This document shows positions 8,507 through 18,140 of a DNA stretch of 24,091 nt, in pieces. The position numbers and the translations under genes were made by a program. The stretch's first letter is position 1. Every line of letters begins with the position of its first letter. The stretch comes from Saccoglossus kowalevskii (taxonomy: Eukaryota > Hemichordata > Enteropneusta > Harrimaniidae), in the NCBI RefSeq assembly GCF_000003605.2, contig NW_003119428.1:16325-40415 (forward strand). The letters are read 5' to 3'. Under the pieces are notes generated by a model that was not told the DNA's origin, ran no database searches, and worked only from the letters and a program-made list of their open reading frames with translations.

Positions 8507-11479
8507 ACCACACAATTGTCGCACATGAGCAGCGCGCGATAACCACCGTCCTTCATGCATCTGAAAGTACCAACTTAGAACACATTTCCAGTTGCCAAAA
8601 AATTGCCATACACATCCGTGTACAACAAAACATTCTTTTCAATTCAGATAAATTAAAAAAACAGCTGACTGTAAAATAAATATATATTTTATTCATTATT
8701 CAAATATTTTATTATTTTGTATTCCATACTCAATGTCCATCATATTGGCCCAGCATAACTAGACCCTCAATCAAATGAATTCAAATGTCACTGTATTTCC
8801 ATGGTTTGCACACGTTAATTTACTTTACCTGCTGTCTATTTGACATTTTCCGCTTATTTGACAAATAGTATTGTATGAGGGGGAAAATCTCCTCCTCTAG
8901 GGTTCTCCACACGTGTCAGGTGGGAATATCGTCTCGTCTCTATATCGCGTCCCCTTGAGGTACGGGATCGGGAAAGTCACTTAAGCCTTACAGTCAAATA
9001 GACACACACAACGAAATACGTTTCAACTCTCGTCTTAGTCGGTCAGTCGAGCACTCTATAAGACACAGCGCCCTGGGGAAAAGTCCCCAAGACTATCGCA
9101 AGGCTGACCCAAGACTCTCTTTAGATTGCGTCAAGACTCGCCCCAAGACTCTCCGGGACTGGACTGCCTCTGTCCTGATGTACTCGCCAAGACCAACTAA
9201 AAACTCTTTATTCGCTTTCAAAACATTTACCAATTACAAAGCAGTAAAAAGACTCTAGGGCGTAACCTTCAATCATAAAGCCAATCACACTAAGCACTGG
9301 ACACGTCATATTTTTTGATTAATCGTTCATTACATTAATAACTACGAATACTAACTGTCAGAAATAGTAGTCCGAATAGCGACGGTTATATGTCGTAATT
9401 AGTTCCAAATCACTGAGTCGAGTTCCGTCCAGAACCTCAAATGGCCTAAACGATGCCAGACATAACACAGCCAATCACTCGTAATCAACTAATTAAGTCG
9501 ACCAACAGATACGCAAAAACAATTTCATCATACTTGCATGTTTACAGTGGGCCTTATATTAGTTGTCGAGACTGAAACATGGTGAACCAATTACGTGTAT
9601 TTCAGGTCCGTGTGGCGAGCCATTTCTTGTGATTCCATGATATTAATTAGTTGGACTGTTACTAGTTTTCACAATAGTTTAAAAGACTTTCTATCAATGT
9701 ACATGCAGCTACGCAATATATTAGACGTATGTTTACAAGCAACATACGACCTTATTTATTGCAAATTACTAAAACTTAACAAGATTGCTTTGAAAGTACG
9801 CATTTCACTTTAATCCGTTTCTCATAAACATTTTATTAGAAGTAAAAGTAACACACTTTTCTATACACAATTTGAAAAATTCGGTACCAACCCTGTCTGC
9901 CATGTGGTCGCTTAGTTTATAAACCTACCATTTAAGCTTTGTATTTTATGTATGGGATATAAAATTAGGACAATGTGTCTCAATATCGTTTAATGCTTGA
10001 CTCCTGACAATTATATTGCTGCAAATATTATATTTCCCCATGTTAAATCACCCAGTTAGGTCATAGTTATTGTATTTATCATGTGTAGGGGCCAGCTGAC
10101 CAACAGAATCCAGTAAAATACAATTTCTTTTTTTAATGTACCATCTTCAATTCAGTCGTAGATATGACCAATCTCTTATCTGACTACTACAAAGTTTGTC
10201 GCCATCGTCTCCTGTTTCTTTAGGTTTTGGATATGAGTAATATGGCTATTACAAACCAGTGAAAGCATAATTCATGGGGTTCCAAACCTAATGGCTGTAG
10301 TGCTACAATACACAAGCTATACGGATAAGCTGTACTGCCCTGTGACACACATAGTGAAATTCAAATAACATGTAAGTTCAGAAAATGTGAGATACAGAAT
10401 ATATCTTAGGGTCATGCCATAGACAGCTTCTTCAGGACTGAATGATAATCGATGCATATTGCATTTTTTAGTTTTAGCAGAATAAAAAAAAAGATGTATT
10501 ATTTGATAAAAATACTTGTAAACGGTATGGGGTTTCATTTACATAATCGTGATTGTACAGACGTTTTCAGGATTTTAATGCAATAACTAACATTTTTATT
10601 CATATCAATAACAACTTAGTGAATGGCCTAGGATCTTACTAACTGCAGGGCAGATATGCTGACTATTTGTTACTCACAGTCTTCACCTCCCATAAATAAT
10701 ATCGAATACACAACGCCGTAAATACAAATTGATAATATTAAGCATGAGATGCGTGGACAACTCGAACCGACAAATACGCACGGTAGCAAATCGCGTTTCC
10801 CAACCGACCACAGGTTATCCCTCAAAAGTATGCAAATAATTAAGTATGAATACTACGAACAAATCCCGTGAAACCCCGACCACGTCAGTTGTAAGGTTGC
10901 GTTTCCACTTTTTCTATCATCCCTCCCATAACTAGCCAAGACATAGAACGTGTAAAAACGCTGTAACAGTTGATTTTGTCAAACAAGATAGGTATCTTTT
11001 TCTCACCAAACCACAAAATGCATTCCTTAGACGAACATACCAACAAAGTAACCGACCCTCGAAAATAATCAAACCCTTCTAACTAAGTGTCTCTTGTTTA
11101 CAAATTAAATTAAATTGAATTAAAATAGTATATTCTGCAGTTAATTTTTCATTTCATATCTTAAAATATTATGGTGTATGTATTGGTCATGGGGTGGTAC
11201 CGTATATATTTGCAAAGTGGGAATCCTAAGTTAGTTTTTTTACTTTAAATCCACACCACTGCAAACTGCCAAAACATGTTATTCTGTACTCTAGATGTAT
11301 GTCAACATCATTTGTAACAAAGCACTGAAATAAGATATACGACGTTATTAATTGCAAATTTCTATACTGTAAATAGTTGTTTTGAACATGAACAACACCA
11401 TATTTTTTAATTGGACAAGCCTTTCTCATTTAGCAGAATTGGAAACACCTGTTTCAGCTCACTGTTTTAAGTGCACTAG
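8507..11479. other. Long intergenic or intronic stretch without a recognisable gene
   Basis: Open frames are short and low in complexity, and I found no exon matching the Cys-rich gene to the right. At 9085-9195 the word CAAGACT(C/A) occurs five times at irregular spacing (near 9089, 9110, 9131, 9144 and 9189). The rest is AT-rich with no structure I can support. Confidence 0.5.
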
Positions 11480-11591
11480 TATACACTCCACAATTTTCTT
11501 TGTGATGAACATGCATCCGTGACGCCTGGCTATCTGTGTTGTGTAGACGACGGTTGTGCGGCACCATCGTGTTTAGGAGTATACACACCAG
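11480..11591 (+). CDS. Probable exon: C-terminal half of a VWC-like domain
   Basis: The frame reads CDEHASVTPGYLCC, then VDDGCAAPSCLGVYTPG, and ends in phase 1 at the donor CCAG|GTAATT. It lines up with the exon at 12972-13121 (LCC-x-D-x-x-C, then P, L, Y and a terminal Gly) and ends in the same phase. The CC-x(3-4)-C motif is the hallmark of the end of a von Willebrand type C domain. The 5' boundary is uncertain: a TAG at 11477-11479 closes the frame, and an acceptor there would give phase 0 instead of the phase 1 of its paralogue. The exon may therefore be degenerate, or its true start unrecognised. Confidence 0.5.
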
Positions 11592-11767
11592 GTAATTTTA
11601 GGGAAATATCTGCCTTTTCTGTTTCATATCCAATCCTGTTTCAGTCACAGAGGTATCGTTCAGAATAAATGTTTCACACTGCGGATTAGGTTGTGAATCC
11701 TGGAATAAATTGCTGCCAATTTGTTTAAATTTAAATACACTATAAACCCATTAATTGTTACTGAGAG

Positions 11768-11931
11768 TTAAAGCGGGAAGTCATCACCTGCGCATGCGCC
11801 AAATGGCCATAGCGTGTCATTGTTTACAAACAATCATCTACCCATGAGCCTTTGCGTTTATAGCCTGTGTTGTTATCGTCGCTTGGGACTCAATTCCCAC
11901 GCGTGTGCAGGTGACAACCCTCCCGCTTTAA
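11768..11931. mobile_element. 156-bp MITE, copy 1, with TTAA target duplication
   Basis: The element (11772-11927) starts AGCGGGA and ends CCCGCT, with an imperfect terminal inverted repeat of about 27 bp (AGCGGGAAGTCATCACCTGC against AGCGGGAGGGTTGTCACCTG). TTAA lies directly on both sides (11768-11771 and 11928-11931). A second copy of identical length lies at 22831-22986. TTAA duplication is typical of piggyBac and Kolobok elements; I cannot choose between them. It lies in the presumed intron between two VWC-like exons. Confidence 0.88.
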
Positions 11932-12445
11932 AGTTCGGATACGAAGATACTAAGTAGTAAACGTCCGTGACTTTGTAATACAGCGCATTTTGCGAGTTGT
12001 TTTTTCTGCAGCCCTGTTATTACAGTGTATGTGTTACACCTAACCCCTTTTACATAGAATTTGCATCTGAATTTGCATATCATTGTAAAGTACATGTGTT
12101 TCAAACAAAAAAAGCTTGTCAATCTGATTACCGTTGTTTCATAATTTAGGGTTTTGCTGCTCATAAATTGTCCCATTTTTAAATAGAAAAATGTCGTGAT
12201 ACCGTTTTAAATCACGTGAGAAAAACCTAGTTCAGAACGACAGTTCTCTCATAGTAAATTGTAAATTTTTCTTAATAATGAATTAAAAAAACGAGCAAAT
12301 GGTTAATGGATGTGCATTACACGAGTCTAGTGGTGTCACGTGATGCACATTGTAAATACATTTCAATAGAACCGCCATATTGATGACGTAATCGGAAGAA
12401 AGAATATCATTAATATGGTCTCACAAATGTTCTTAATTTCCACAG

Positions 12446-12515
12446 AAGGGTTTTGTGAGTTGGACTGTGAATATTACTCGCCGGGAGATGTAGTGAATGA
12501 AGACTGTGAAATCTG
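12446..12515 (+). CDS. Exon A of a VWC-like domain
   Basis: The acceptor is TTAATTTCCACAG and the donor TG|GTAATG. The exon is 70 nt long, entered in phase 1 and left in phase 2. It reads GFCELDCEYYSPGDVVNEDC followed by EI, with the junction codon completing Cys in the next exon. The spacing C-x3-C-x2-Y-x2-G-x6-C-x2-C is that of the first half of a von Willebrand factor type C domain, a secreted disulphide-rich module found in BMP-binding proteins, mucins and matrix proteins. Start and end are set by the splice sites and by continuity into 12627. Confidence 0.75.
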
Positions 12516-12626
12516 GTAATGAGTTGTTATTGTATTGTAACAGTAACATAGTTAATACCTTCTGCTTTGTTAATTAAAAGATTGTGAGATTGGTAACGTT
12601 TTTGTTTTGTTTTTAATTTCCGATAG

Positions 12627-12673
12627 CACGTGCAAGGATGGAAGTTGGAAATGTATACCAGATCCGGCATGTG
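12627..12673 (+). CDS. Exon B of the same VWC-like domain
   Basis: 47 nt, entered in phase 2 after AATTTCCGATAG and left in phase 1 at a strong donor (G|GTGAGT). The reading is C-TCKDGSWKCIPDPAC-G, the classic C-x-C-x2-G-x-W-x-C core of VWC domains. Together with exon A it gives an uninterrupted domain half. The 111-base intron between A and B is short, as is the 144-base intron that follows. Confidence 0.78.
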
Positions 12674-12772
12674 GTGAGTACCTCTTATTTTGACAAAATC
12701 GTTCATATATATATGTACCATGCTGATTCATTTATTCACATTTTCGTTCGTTCTTTCATTCATTAATTCATT

Positions 12773-13015
12773 AACTGGTTTGTATGCTGAAATATATGAA
12801 AACGATTTTATTTACAGACGGAGCCTGCCCATGTCCGTCCGACTTTGTAGGGGATATGTGCNNNNNNNNNNNNNNNNNNNNNNNNNNNNNNNNNNNNNNN
12901 NNNNNNNNNNNNNNNNNNNNNNNNNNAACTGGTTTGTATGCTGAAATATATGAAAACGATTTTATTTACAGACGGAGCCTGCCCATGTCCGTCCGACTTT
13001 GTAGGGGATATGTGC
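12773..13015. repeat. Perfect 89-bp repeat flanking the assembly gap
   Basis: 12773-12861 and 12927-13015 are identical in all 89 bases, including intron sequence, acceptor and the first 44 bases of an exon. The left copy stops at the first N and the right copy starts right after the last N. This is the pattern left when two overlapping contigs are scaffolded but not merged, so only one copy probably exists in the genome. Confidence 0.9.
12862..12926. other. Assembly gap, 65 Ns
   Basis: 65 undetermined bases between two identical 89-bp ends. The real gap size may be negative, meaning the contigs overlap. Confidence 0.99.
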
Positions 13016-13121
13016 GTGGAAACGTGTGACGTTTGTGTTAACGAAAGGAGCATCAGTCGGCTTTGCTGTACTGATCCTCGCTGTCCACCTCCTGAATATC
13101 TGTCTGGACAATATCTTGGAG
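12972..13121 (+). CDS. Exon C: C-terminal half of the VWC-like domain
   Basis: The acceptor is ATTTTATTTACAG (also present in the left gap copy, where the exon would begin at 12818 and be cut by Ns at 12861). The donor is GGAG|GTATTT. It is 150 nt, phase 1 to phase 1. The product starts DGACPCPSDFVGDMC, continues VETCDVCVNERS and ends SRLCCTDPRC-PPPEYLSGQYLG. The CC-x4-C motif matches the last three cysteines of VWC domains, so exons A, B and C encode one complete domain of about 90 residues. The symmetric 1-1 phase of the A-B-C set suits duplication of whole domains. I would use this copy and ignore the partial one before the gap. Confidence 0.75.
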
Positions 13122-13268
13122 GTATTTCATCATTTTTGAATTGTGAAGTTTTATTACACTTGGTGTATTTTTATCTTTATACATTTTGACAAAATGCTAC
13201 ATAAATTCTGTCGTATGGTCCGCCAAAACACCATCACATGAATACTCAACTTCTTTATTTGTTCTAAG

Positions 13269-13335
13269 GTTACTGTGAAACGAATTGTACTTTCTACAGA
13301 CAATTTGATGTTTATAAAGAAAACTGTGAAATATG
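13269..13335 (+). CDS. Exon A of the next VWC-like domain
   Basis: 67 nt between acceptor TTTGTTCTAAG and donor TG|GTAAGC, phase 1 to phase 2. It reads GYCETNCTFYRQFDVYKENC then EI, with a split codon expected to give Cys. This mirrors exon A at 12446 (C-x3-C-x2-Y ... DV ... E-x-C-E-I). I could not find the matching exon B further right, so the next intron is long, or the gene continues past the sulfotransferase on the other strand, or the copy is degenerate. The gene identity is unknown; kielin/chordin-like or mucin-like proteins have the same module. Confidence 0.68.
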
Positions 13336-14833
13336 GTAAGCATGTGGCAGATTAAATACATCTACATTTAAATTACACCACTACCATCAGTACATTTAGA
13401 TGCTCAACTCTTTAGGAGCAGTTAGTGGATTTGTCGGTTTTATTTTTTTCTTTACTCTAAGTTTCGATAAATGATTTCCATGGTCTAAGATTGAATGCTG
13501 AATTAAGGTAATTTAGACATTCCTAAAGGGAACTAAGAATGCTACCAGAACAACATATTACTCGATTGCTTAGATATAAACTAATATGGTAGTGCATATG
13601 CCGTGCCATGTTTGTTTACGAGATTACATGACGGTCAATATCCTAATTGTGTTTTTTTTTAATATTTGGGCTATTGAAACACCAGATTTCATGCGAGTGA
13701 CATAACATTTGCAGAAGACGTTGGTAACCCTGTAATGTAATATGTTCATTGATTTGTTTGTGGGTTTGTAAATTCATCTTATTTACTAATTTATTCAATC
13801 ATCCATTTATTTATATCTATTGATTCGTTCGTTTATTATTTATGTATTAGCTTATTCATTCATTCATTCATTCATTCATTCATTCATTCATTCATACTTT
13901 CATTATTTTATTGAATCAGCAAAACTCTTCATCGTAAATGAAATATATAGTTTAATGTAGTTTATTCACTCGAATAAATTCAAATATATCCAAATAGCCA
14001 TTGAAGTGTTTGTTCTTTTTGCATAATATTTGCATAATATTTGAGTACTTTTTGTTGGCTTGAATTACTCTTAACCCATTATTACTGTACCAGGCGATAG
14101 AGGCAATAAACATGTGTAACAATTTCTAAATGAAGTTTGATACTAGAATATTATTCTCTTTTGCATAATTCCCACATCATTAACCATTATTATGCCACAA
14201 CATTTCACATACACTCATATTGTTATTTATTTATTTATTGGATTTTCCTCGGTATACATACAAGATTCATGTAAGAATCAAGGCAGAATCTGTGACCAGT
14301 GGCAATCATCCATTCTCTACGGGATAGCTCTGTCAAATGTGTGTCACACACTGCCACGCTATATTTGTATTCGTCTCTAAAAACAAATGCATTTTCACTT
14401 AGGTTTCCTAATTCGTTTTTTTATATCTCGCGTTTTGTCTTTGTTATACATAGAAAAAGTTTTTAAACTTTGGAAAATGTCGGAAAATTAAAATTAGTAT
14501 TAGTTACTATTAGTTTGCCTAGAAACCACGTGACTGTGTTTCTTCGTGTCCGGTTCGCCTTACGTCGTACGCCATGTACGCATTACGCGTTGTTGCCACG
14601 CACAGTAATAAGATTACGCAAGATTCAGTGACGGTCGCGTCACGTGATTGGCAATTGTTTTTTCAAATTAAAATGGTCGCTGAACGATGATGGTCTTCGA
14701 CAGCAAACTTTTCTCTTTTATACGAGGCTAAAAAAAATATATTTCCGTTTGTTTTCGACAGGTTTCAATCACTGTTTTCGTAATAAAAAAATGTTGAGAC
14801 AGCTATCTGCATAACTGCATTTGAGAGACAGAG
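13336..14833. other. Intronic or intergenic stretch
   Basis: No further VWC-like exon was found. It contains a (TTCA)10 microsatellite and, near 14525-14660, a CpG-rich patch with two CACGTG words (the second in TCACGTGATTGG beside an inverted CCAAT box). That patch could be a promoter, but nothing downstream on either strand supports one. Confidence 0.4.
13855..13894 (+). repeat. (TTCA)10 microsatellite
   Basis: Ten uninterrupted TTCA units, flanked by looser ATT-rich copies from about 13740. Confidence 0.97.
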
Positions 14834-14900
14834 CCAGGGTGTGACGTCTGTTGATTTTGCAATTTCCCACTGGACTACAGACAGAAATTGCGCACCCTGG
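14834..14900. repeat. 67-bp compound inverted repeat
   Basis: Outer arms CCAGGGTG (14834-14841) and CACCCTGG (14893-14900) are exact. Inner arms GCAATTTC and GAAATTGC are exact as well. On the right the two arms are nearly adjacent, while the left has 17 extra bases between them. GTCTGT in the left spacer also pairs with ACAGAC. Such asymmetry does not fit a microRNA precursor; a decayed mini-transposon is likelier. Confidence 0.65.
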
Positions 14901-15738
14901 TTTCACAATTAATCATCGTATATCGCAAAACTACATGATTTGGTTCAATATTCTTAGTTTCAGCTAAGGAATACCTTTGTATCCAAGACATAACGTCTTT
15001 GTTTTAGCTTTTCCGAAATCAGTGCGATCAAATGTTTAAACAAATAACTATAAAACACATTTTCTCGGATAGCATTTATTTTAAACCAAACATATATCAT
15101 CGAAGCCATGTGAGTAAAGCAAAAACTTATTACACAATACATACAGTGGTTGTTTCCACCATATGTAATGTATATAATTGATATTTAATGTATCTAGTTT
15201 GCAAAAAGTTGCAAACGACGTACTTGATGAACCATTTATTTATATGGAAGAAGATGTATTATACAATTATAACTGGAGATGCACATGTGATAATATGATT
15301 AAATATATGTCCTTTCCGGGATACGACGCCACAATTTAATCGATAGGGAGTCGGAGGGTGACGTGAGACATAAACAAAATTACTATACTTACTTACTAAC
15401 TATTTATTTCTAAAATACGCAAGAACAATGTGTAGATAGATGAAAATGAAATGAACATAAGCGTTGTAGAATATGTCAATACCGAAATAAACCTACACTT
15501 ATATCGTTTTAGCCTCCCCTGAGTTATATAAAAAGTAAACTTTTAACATACTTTGACACGCTGGTAAATTAGAGATTAAAATGATTGACACAACAATTAT
15601 GTTTTGCACGTAGCTGCATTGGTGTTCGAACGCTACGTGTGGCGATAGTAAATAACTCTTAGAGTTTGTGTACAATAGATTTGAATATTCACATTATGTA
15701 GGTGGTGTGTTGTCTCTGACAATATGTGCCATAAGTGC
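14901..15738. other. Non-coding spacer before the minisatellite
   Basis: No gene seen. A small perfect palindrome, GTTTGCAA-AAAG-TTGCAAAC (15197-15216), is the only structure I can point to. Confidence 0.45.
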
Positions 15739-16387
15739 TAAAGCTTGAGTGGGCTTGATTACGTGGCAGACACCATGTTTGTCATATTGTTAAAAGCTTG
15801 AGTAGGCTTGATTACGTGGCAGGCATGCTTATCATATTGTTAAAAGCTTGAGTAGGCTTGATTACGTGGCAGGCATGCTTATCATATTGTTAAAAGCTTG
15901 AGTAGGCTTGATTACGTGGCAGACATGTTTATCATATTGTTAAAAGCTTGAGTAGGCTTGATTACGTGGCAGACATGTTGTCATATTGTTAAAAGCTTGA
16001 GTAGGCTTGATTACGTGACAGACATGTTTATCATATTGTTAAAAGCTTGAGTAGGCTTGATTACGTAGCAGACATCATGTGTGCCATATTGTTAAAAGCT
16101 TGAGTAGGCTTGATTACGTGACAGACATGTTTATCATATTGTTAAAAGCTTGAGTAGGCTTGATTACGTAGCAGACATCATGTGTGCCATATTGTTAAAA
16201 GCTTGAGTAGGCTTGATTACGTGACAGACATGTTTATCATATTGTTAAAAGCTTGAGTAGGCTTGATTACGTAGCAGACATCATGTGTGCCATATTGTTA
16301 AAAGCTTGAGTAGGCTTGATTACGTGGCAGACATGCTTATCATATTGTTAAAAGCTTGAGTAGGCATGATTACGTGGCAGACACCCT
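15739..16387 (+). repeat. Minisatellite, 13 units of 49-53 bp with higher-order structure
   Basis: Each unit contains AAAGCTTGAGTAGGCTTGAT followed by TACGT(GG/GA/AG)CAGACA and ends in CATATTGTT. Two main types occur: a 50-bp unit with ATGTTTATC and a 53-bp unit with CATCATGTGTGCC. From 15991 to 16299 these alternate strictly, giving three copies of a 103-bp dimer. The first and last units are the most diverged, as expected at array edges. A partial unit may precede the first (15721-15738). Confidence 0.97.
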
Positions 16388-17018
16388 GTTACAGAAGAAC
16401 AAATGTGTCACCAATCCCAGACGTGTACACGAGATGAGTGACAATTAGGCTAGGAACAAAACGGGACTTCAGGGGCTAATTGGTTTAAACTTTCGTAACA
16501 ATCTGTATAACTCAAGTTAAGAGATTGGCTAATTTGCATAAGCCTTTATCACACGCATGAGCAGTCCGTTAAATATTAACCTGTGTACTACCATTAGTTC
16601 AAGCTGTTAAAATAAATAATAGTTCTTTGTGTGCCCGTCACTCGAGCAGTCGACGAGGTATGTGAATGAGATGTTTTGGAGCGGATAGGACAGTGCCCCG
16701 AAAACGACGGGGTGACTTTTGAATGGTATTTTGTGAGTGAAAGAAGAAAATCGCTCTTAAACGATGCAATAGTACAATATTTGATCATATACAACAGGAA
16801 CAGGGATGCATTGACCCTAGACAAAAAAAATAGATGTAAACAAAATGTAAAAAGGACATTAATTTATATTATAAAAAATAATATTGAAATCGGAATGTAG
16901 TACTCTATCAAAGAGCTCATTCCTGGTACGGTGTATAATGATTGACACAGTGACAAACTATTCTCTCGAAAAGACTATGTGTAATCGTTAAAAAATTCAG
17001 TTAGTACTAGATTCTGAA
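16388..17018. other. Spacer downstream of the sulfotransferase gene
   Basis: It should hold the 3' untranslated region of the - strand sulfotransferase. I see no canonical AATAAA on that strand close to the stop codon. A short + strand reading with CPENDGVTFEWYF (near 16695-16735) before GTGAGT looks exon-like, but its acceptor lacks a pyrimidine tract. Confidence 0.4.
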
Positions 17019-18119
17019 TCACCAGAGTGGCTGTGTCATATTTAACAACTCCACATTGTTCCAAACCATTGTATAACCGAACATGTCCATCGCGTCAAAA
17101 CAAACCGCTTGTACGTGCTGTACATCAACAAGATGAAGAGTACTTCTCCATGATTGCGCAACCGCTGTGGAATTTTTGGTTGTTGACATATTATTATCAA
17201 TGGTAGGATTACTTTGTCTTGTATTAAAGTTTATCCACTCAAGCACTTTTTTGTGCAACGGTATTCCGACAAACCTGTACAACTCCACGGCCATCTTGAT
17301 TGGGTTCGAGGCTATGTCCTCGTACCGTACTAATTTGTAGTTATTTGAGGTCCACAGATTAGATGCATCGACATAGTCGCTGTTGTTTGTCATCCACTCG
17401 CAATATTCGCGTATATTATCCGTTATTCCATTGTGTATTCGAGTAACGTGTGTTTTGTTGACCACGGGAAAAACATATCTGGAATTCACAACTCCACGAG
17501 GGTCACGAACGAGGTGGATAAGTTTAATGGACGTTCCATACGAGTCTAACAATGACTCGAGTTCTCGAAGAGAGGATGCCCGGATTATCTTTGCTGCTAT
17601 ACTTTGACGTTTAGCACATTCCTTTGAAAGAACGACAGGTGGAACCATGGAACACTGGTTGTACTTTCGACAAACGTTTTGGATAGCTTTACTATAGGCA
17701 ACTGCTATTTTCCACCGTCGTAGTTCTGTTGCATATTTCGGTGGAAAGCGACACTGTAACAACTTGTTTAATAATTGTACTCCATTGGTGCCATCTACCG
17801 ACGCGTGCAGTGGTTCGAAATAATAAAATATATTTGGGTTTTGGTTGAATAATTGACCTGTGAACGATGACCCTGTGCGAAATCGTGAAAATAATATAAC
17901 ATAAACATTTTTTCGACGTTTCATATTTTTGCTATTAAGTATTTTATCAAGTCTCGCTTCTTTCCCGTACAGCTGTTGCAAATGTGACGTACCCTTTAAT
18001 GGTCGCATAATCGTGAAAATTGCGTTGTATCCGTCGTGAAGCAGAATGAAATCCATAGCCGTGGTTACCAAGGAGACTACGCATACCAGTGTCAGCCATT
18101 TTCTCAACTCGGCATTCAT
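17019..18119 (-). CDS. Carbohydrate 6-O-sulfotransferase (CHST1/3/5/7-like), Golgi type II membrane protein
   Basis: The enzyme would move sulfate from PAPS to C6 of Gal, GlcNAc or GalNAc in glycans in the Golgi lumen. It is 366 residues and intact in one coding exon. A short cytoplasmic tail (MNAELRK) precedes a signal anchor at about residues 8-27. The 5'-phosphosulfate loop is SRFRTGSSF (78-86), the 3'-phosphate site is LVRDPRGVVNSR (203-214), and YEDIASNP (267-274) matches the conserved C-terminal block. Potential N-glycosylation sites are N221, N245, N310, N316 and N360. It is somewhat shorter than vertebrate relatives (about 386-530). The start is the first Met, placed seven bases after a splice acceptor (TTTGCTTGTAG, ending at 18127), so a 5' untranslated exon lies upstream. 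The acceptor specificity cannot be read from sequence. No partner gene is visible nearby. Confidence 0.93.
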   Translation of the reverse strand: MNAELRKWLTLVCVVSLVTTAMDFILLHDGYNAIFTIMRPLKGTSHLQQLYGKEARLDKILNSKNMKRRKNVYVILFSRFRTGSSFTGQLFNQNPNIFYYFEPLHASVDGTNGVQLLNKLLQCRFPPKYATELRRWKIAVAYSKAIQNVCRKYNQCSMVPPVVLSKECAKRQSIAAKIIRASSLRELESLLDSYGTSIKLIHLVRDPRGVVNSRYVFPVVNKTHVTRIHNGITDNIREYCEWMTNNSDYVDASNLWTSNNYKLVRYEDIASNPIKMAVELYRFVGIPLHKKVLEWINFNTRQSNPTIDNNMSTTKNSTAVAQSWRSTLHLVDVQHVQAVCFDAMDMFGYTMVWNNVELLNMTQPLW

Positions 18120-18126
18120 AGTTAAG

Positions 18127-18140
18127 CTACAAGCAAAACA
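18127..18140 (-). other. Splice acceptor in the sulfotransferase 5' untranslated region
   Basis: On the - strand a pyrimidine-rich tract ends TTTTGCTTGTAG, and the exon then begins CTTAACT followed by the start ATG. This suggests a non-coding first exon and a promoter further right, which I could not locate. Confidence 0.6.

Noticed and set aside
9085-9195. Tandem repeat of CAAGACTC
   Set aside because: Five copies occur, but spacing is irregular and flanking bases do not align, so it is a word cluster rather than a tandem array.
12309-12349. ATGTGCAT / ATGCACAT inverted repeat around a CACGTG word
   Set aside because: Eight-base arms in AT-rich sequence with no supporting context; easily found by chance.
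12818-12861. A separate extra exon before the gap
   Set aside because: Its 44 bases and the preceding intron are identical to the start of the exon at 12972, which fits unmerged contig ends rather than a real second exon.
12690-13053. Open frames running through the N gap on both strands
   Set aside because: They depend on undetermined bases and on the duplicated 89-bp ends. The supported coding frame is the spliced one.
14192-14380. Open frame with SCKNQGRICDQW, considered as a VWC exon
   Set aside because: Entering in phase 2 from a plausible acceptor meets a stop codon at once, and the Cys spacing does not match exon B.
14834-14900. microRNA precursor
   Set aside because: The stem has a one-sided 17-base bulge and short paired segments, unlike a processed precursor.
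15244-15339. 31-codon frame with WRCTCDN, considered as the missing VWC exon B
   Set aside because: No flanking acceptor or donor in the required phases, and the G-x-W-x-C spacing is absent.
15739-16387. CRISPR array
   Set aside because: The units are whole tandem copies with no unique spacers, and the context is animal genomic DNA.
16676-16900. Short + strand gene or exon containing CPENDGVTFEWYF
   Set aside because: The donor-like GTGAGT is good, but the acceptor side lacks a pyrimidine tract, and the open frame lacks an ATG and conserved features.
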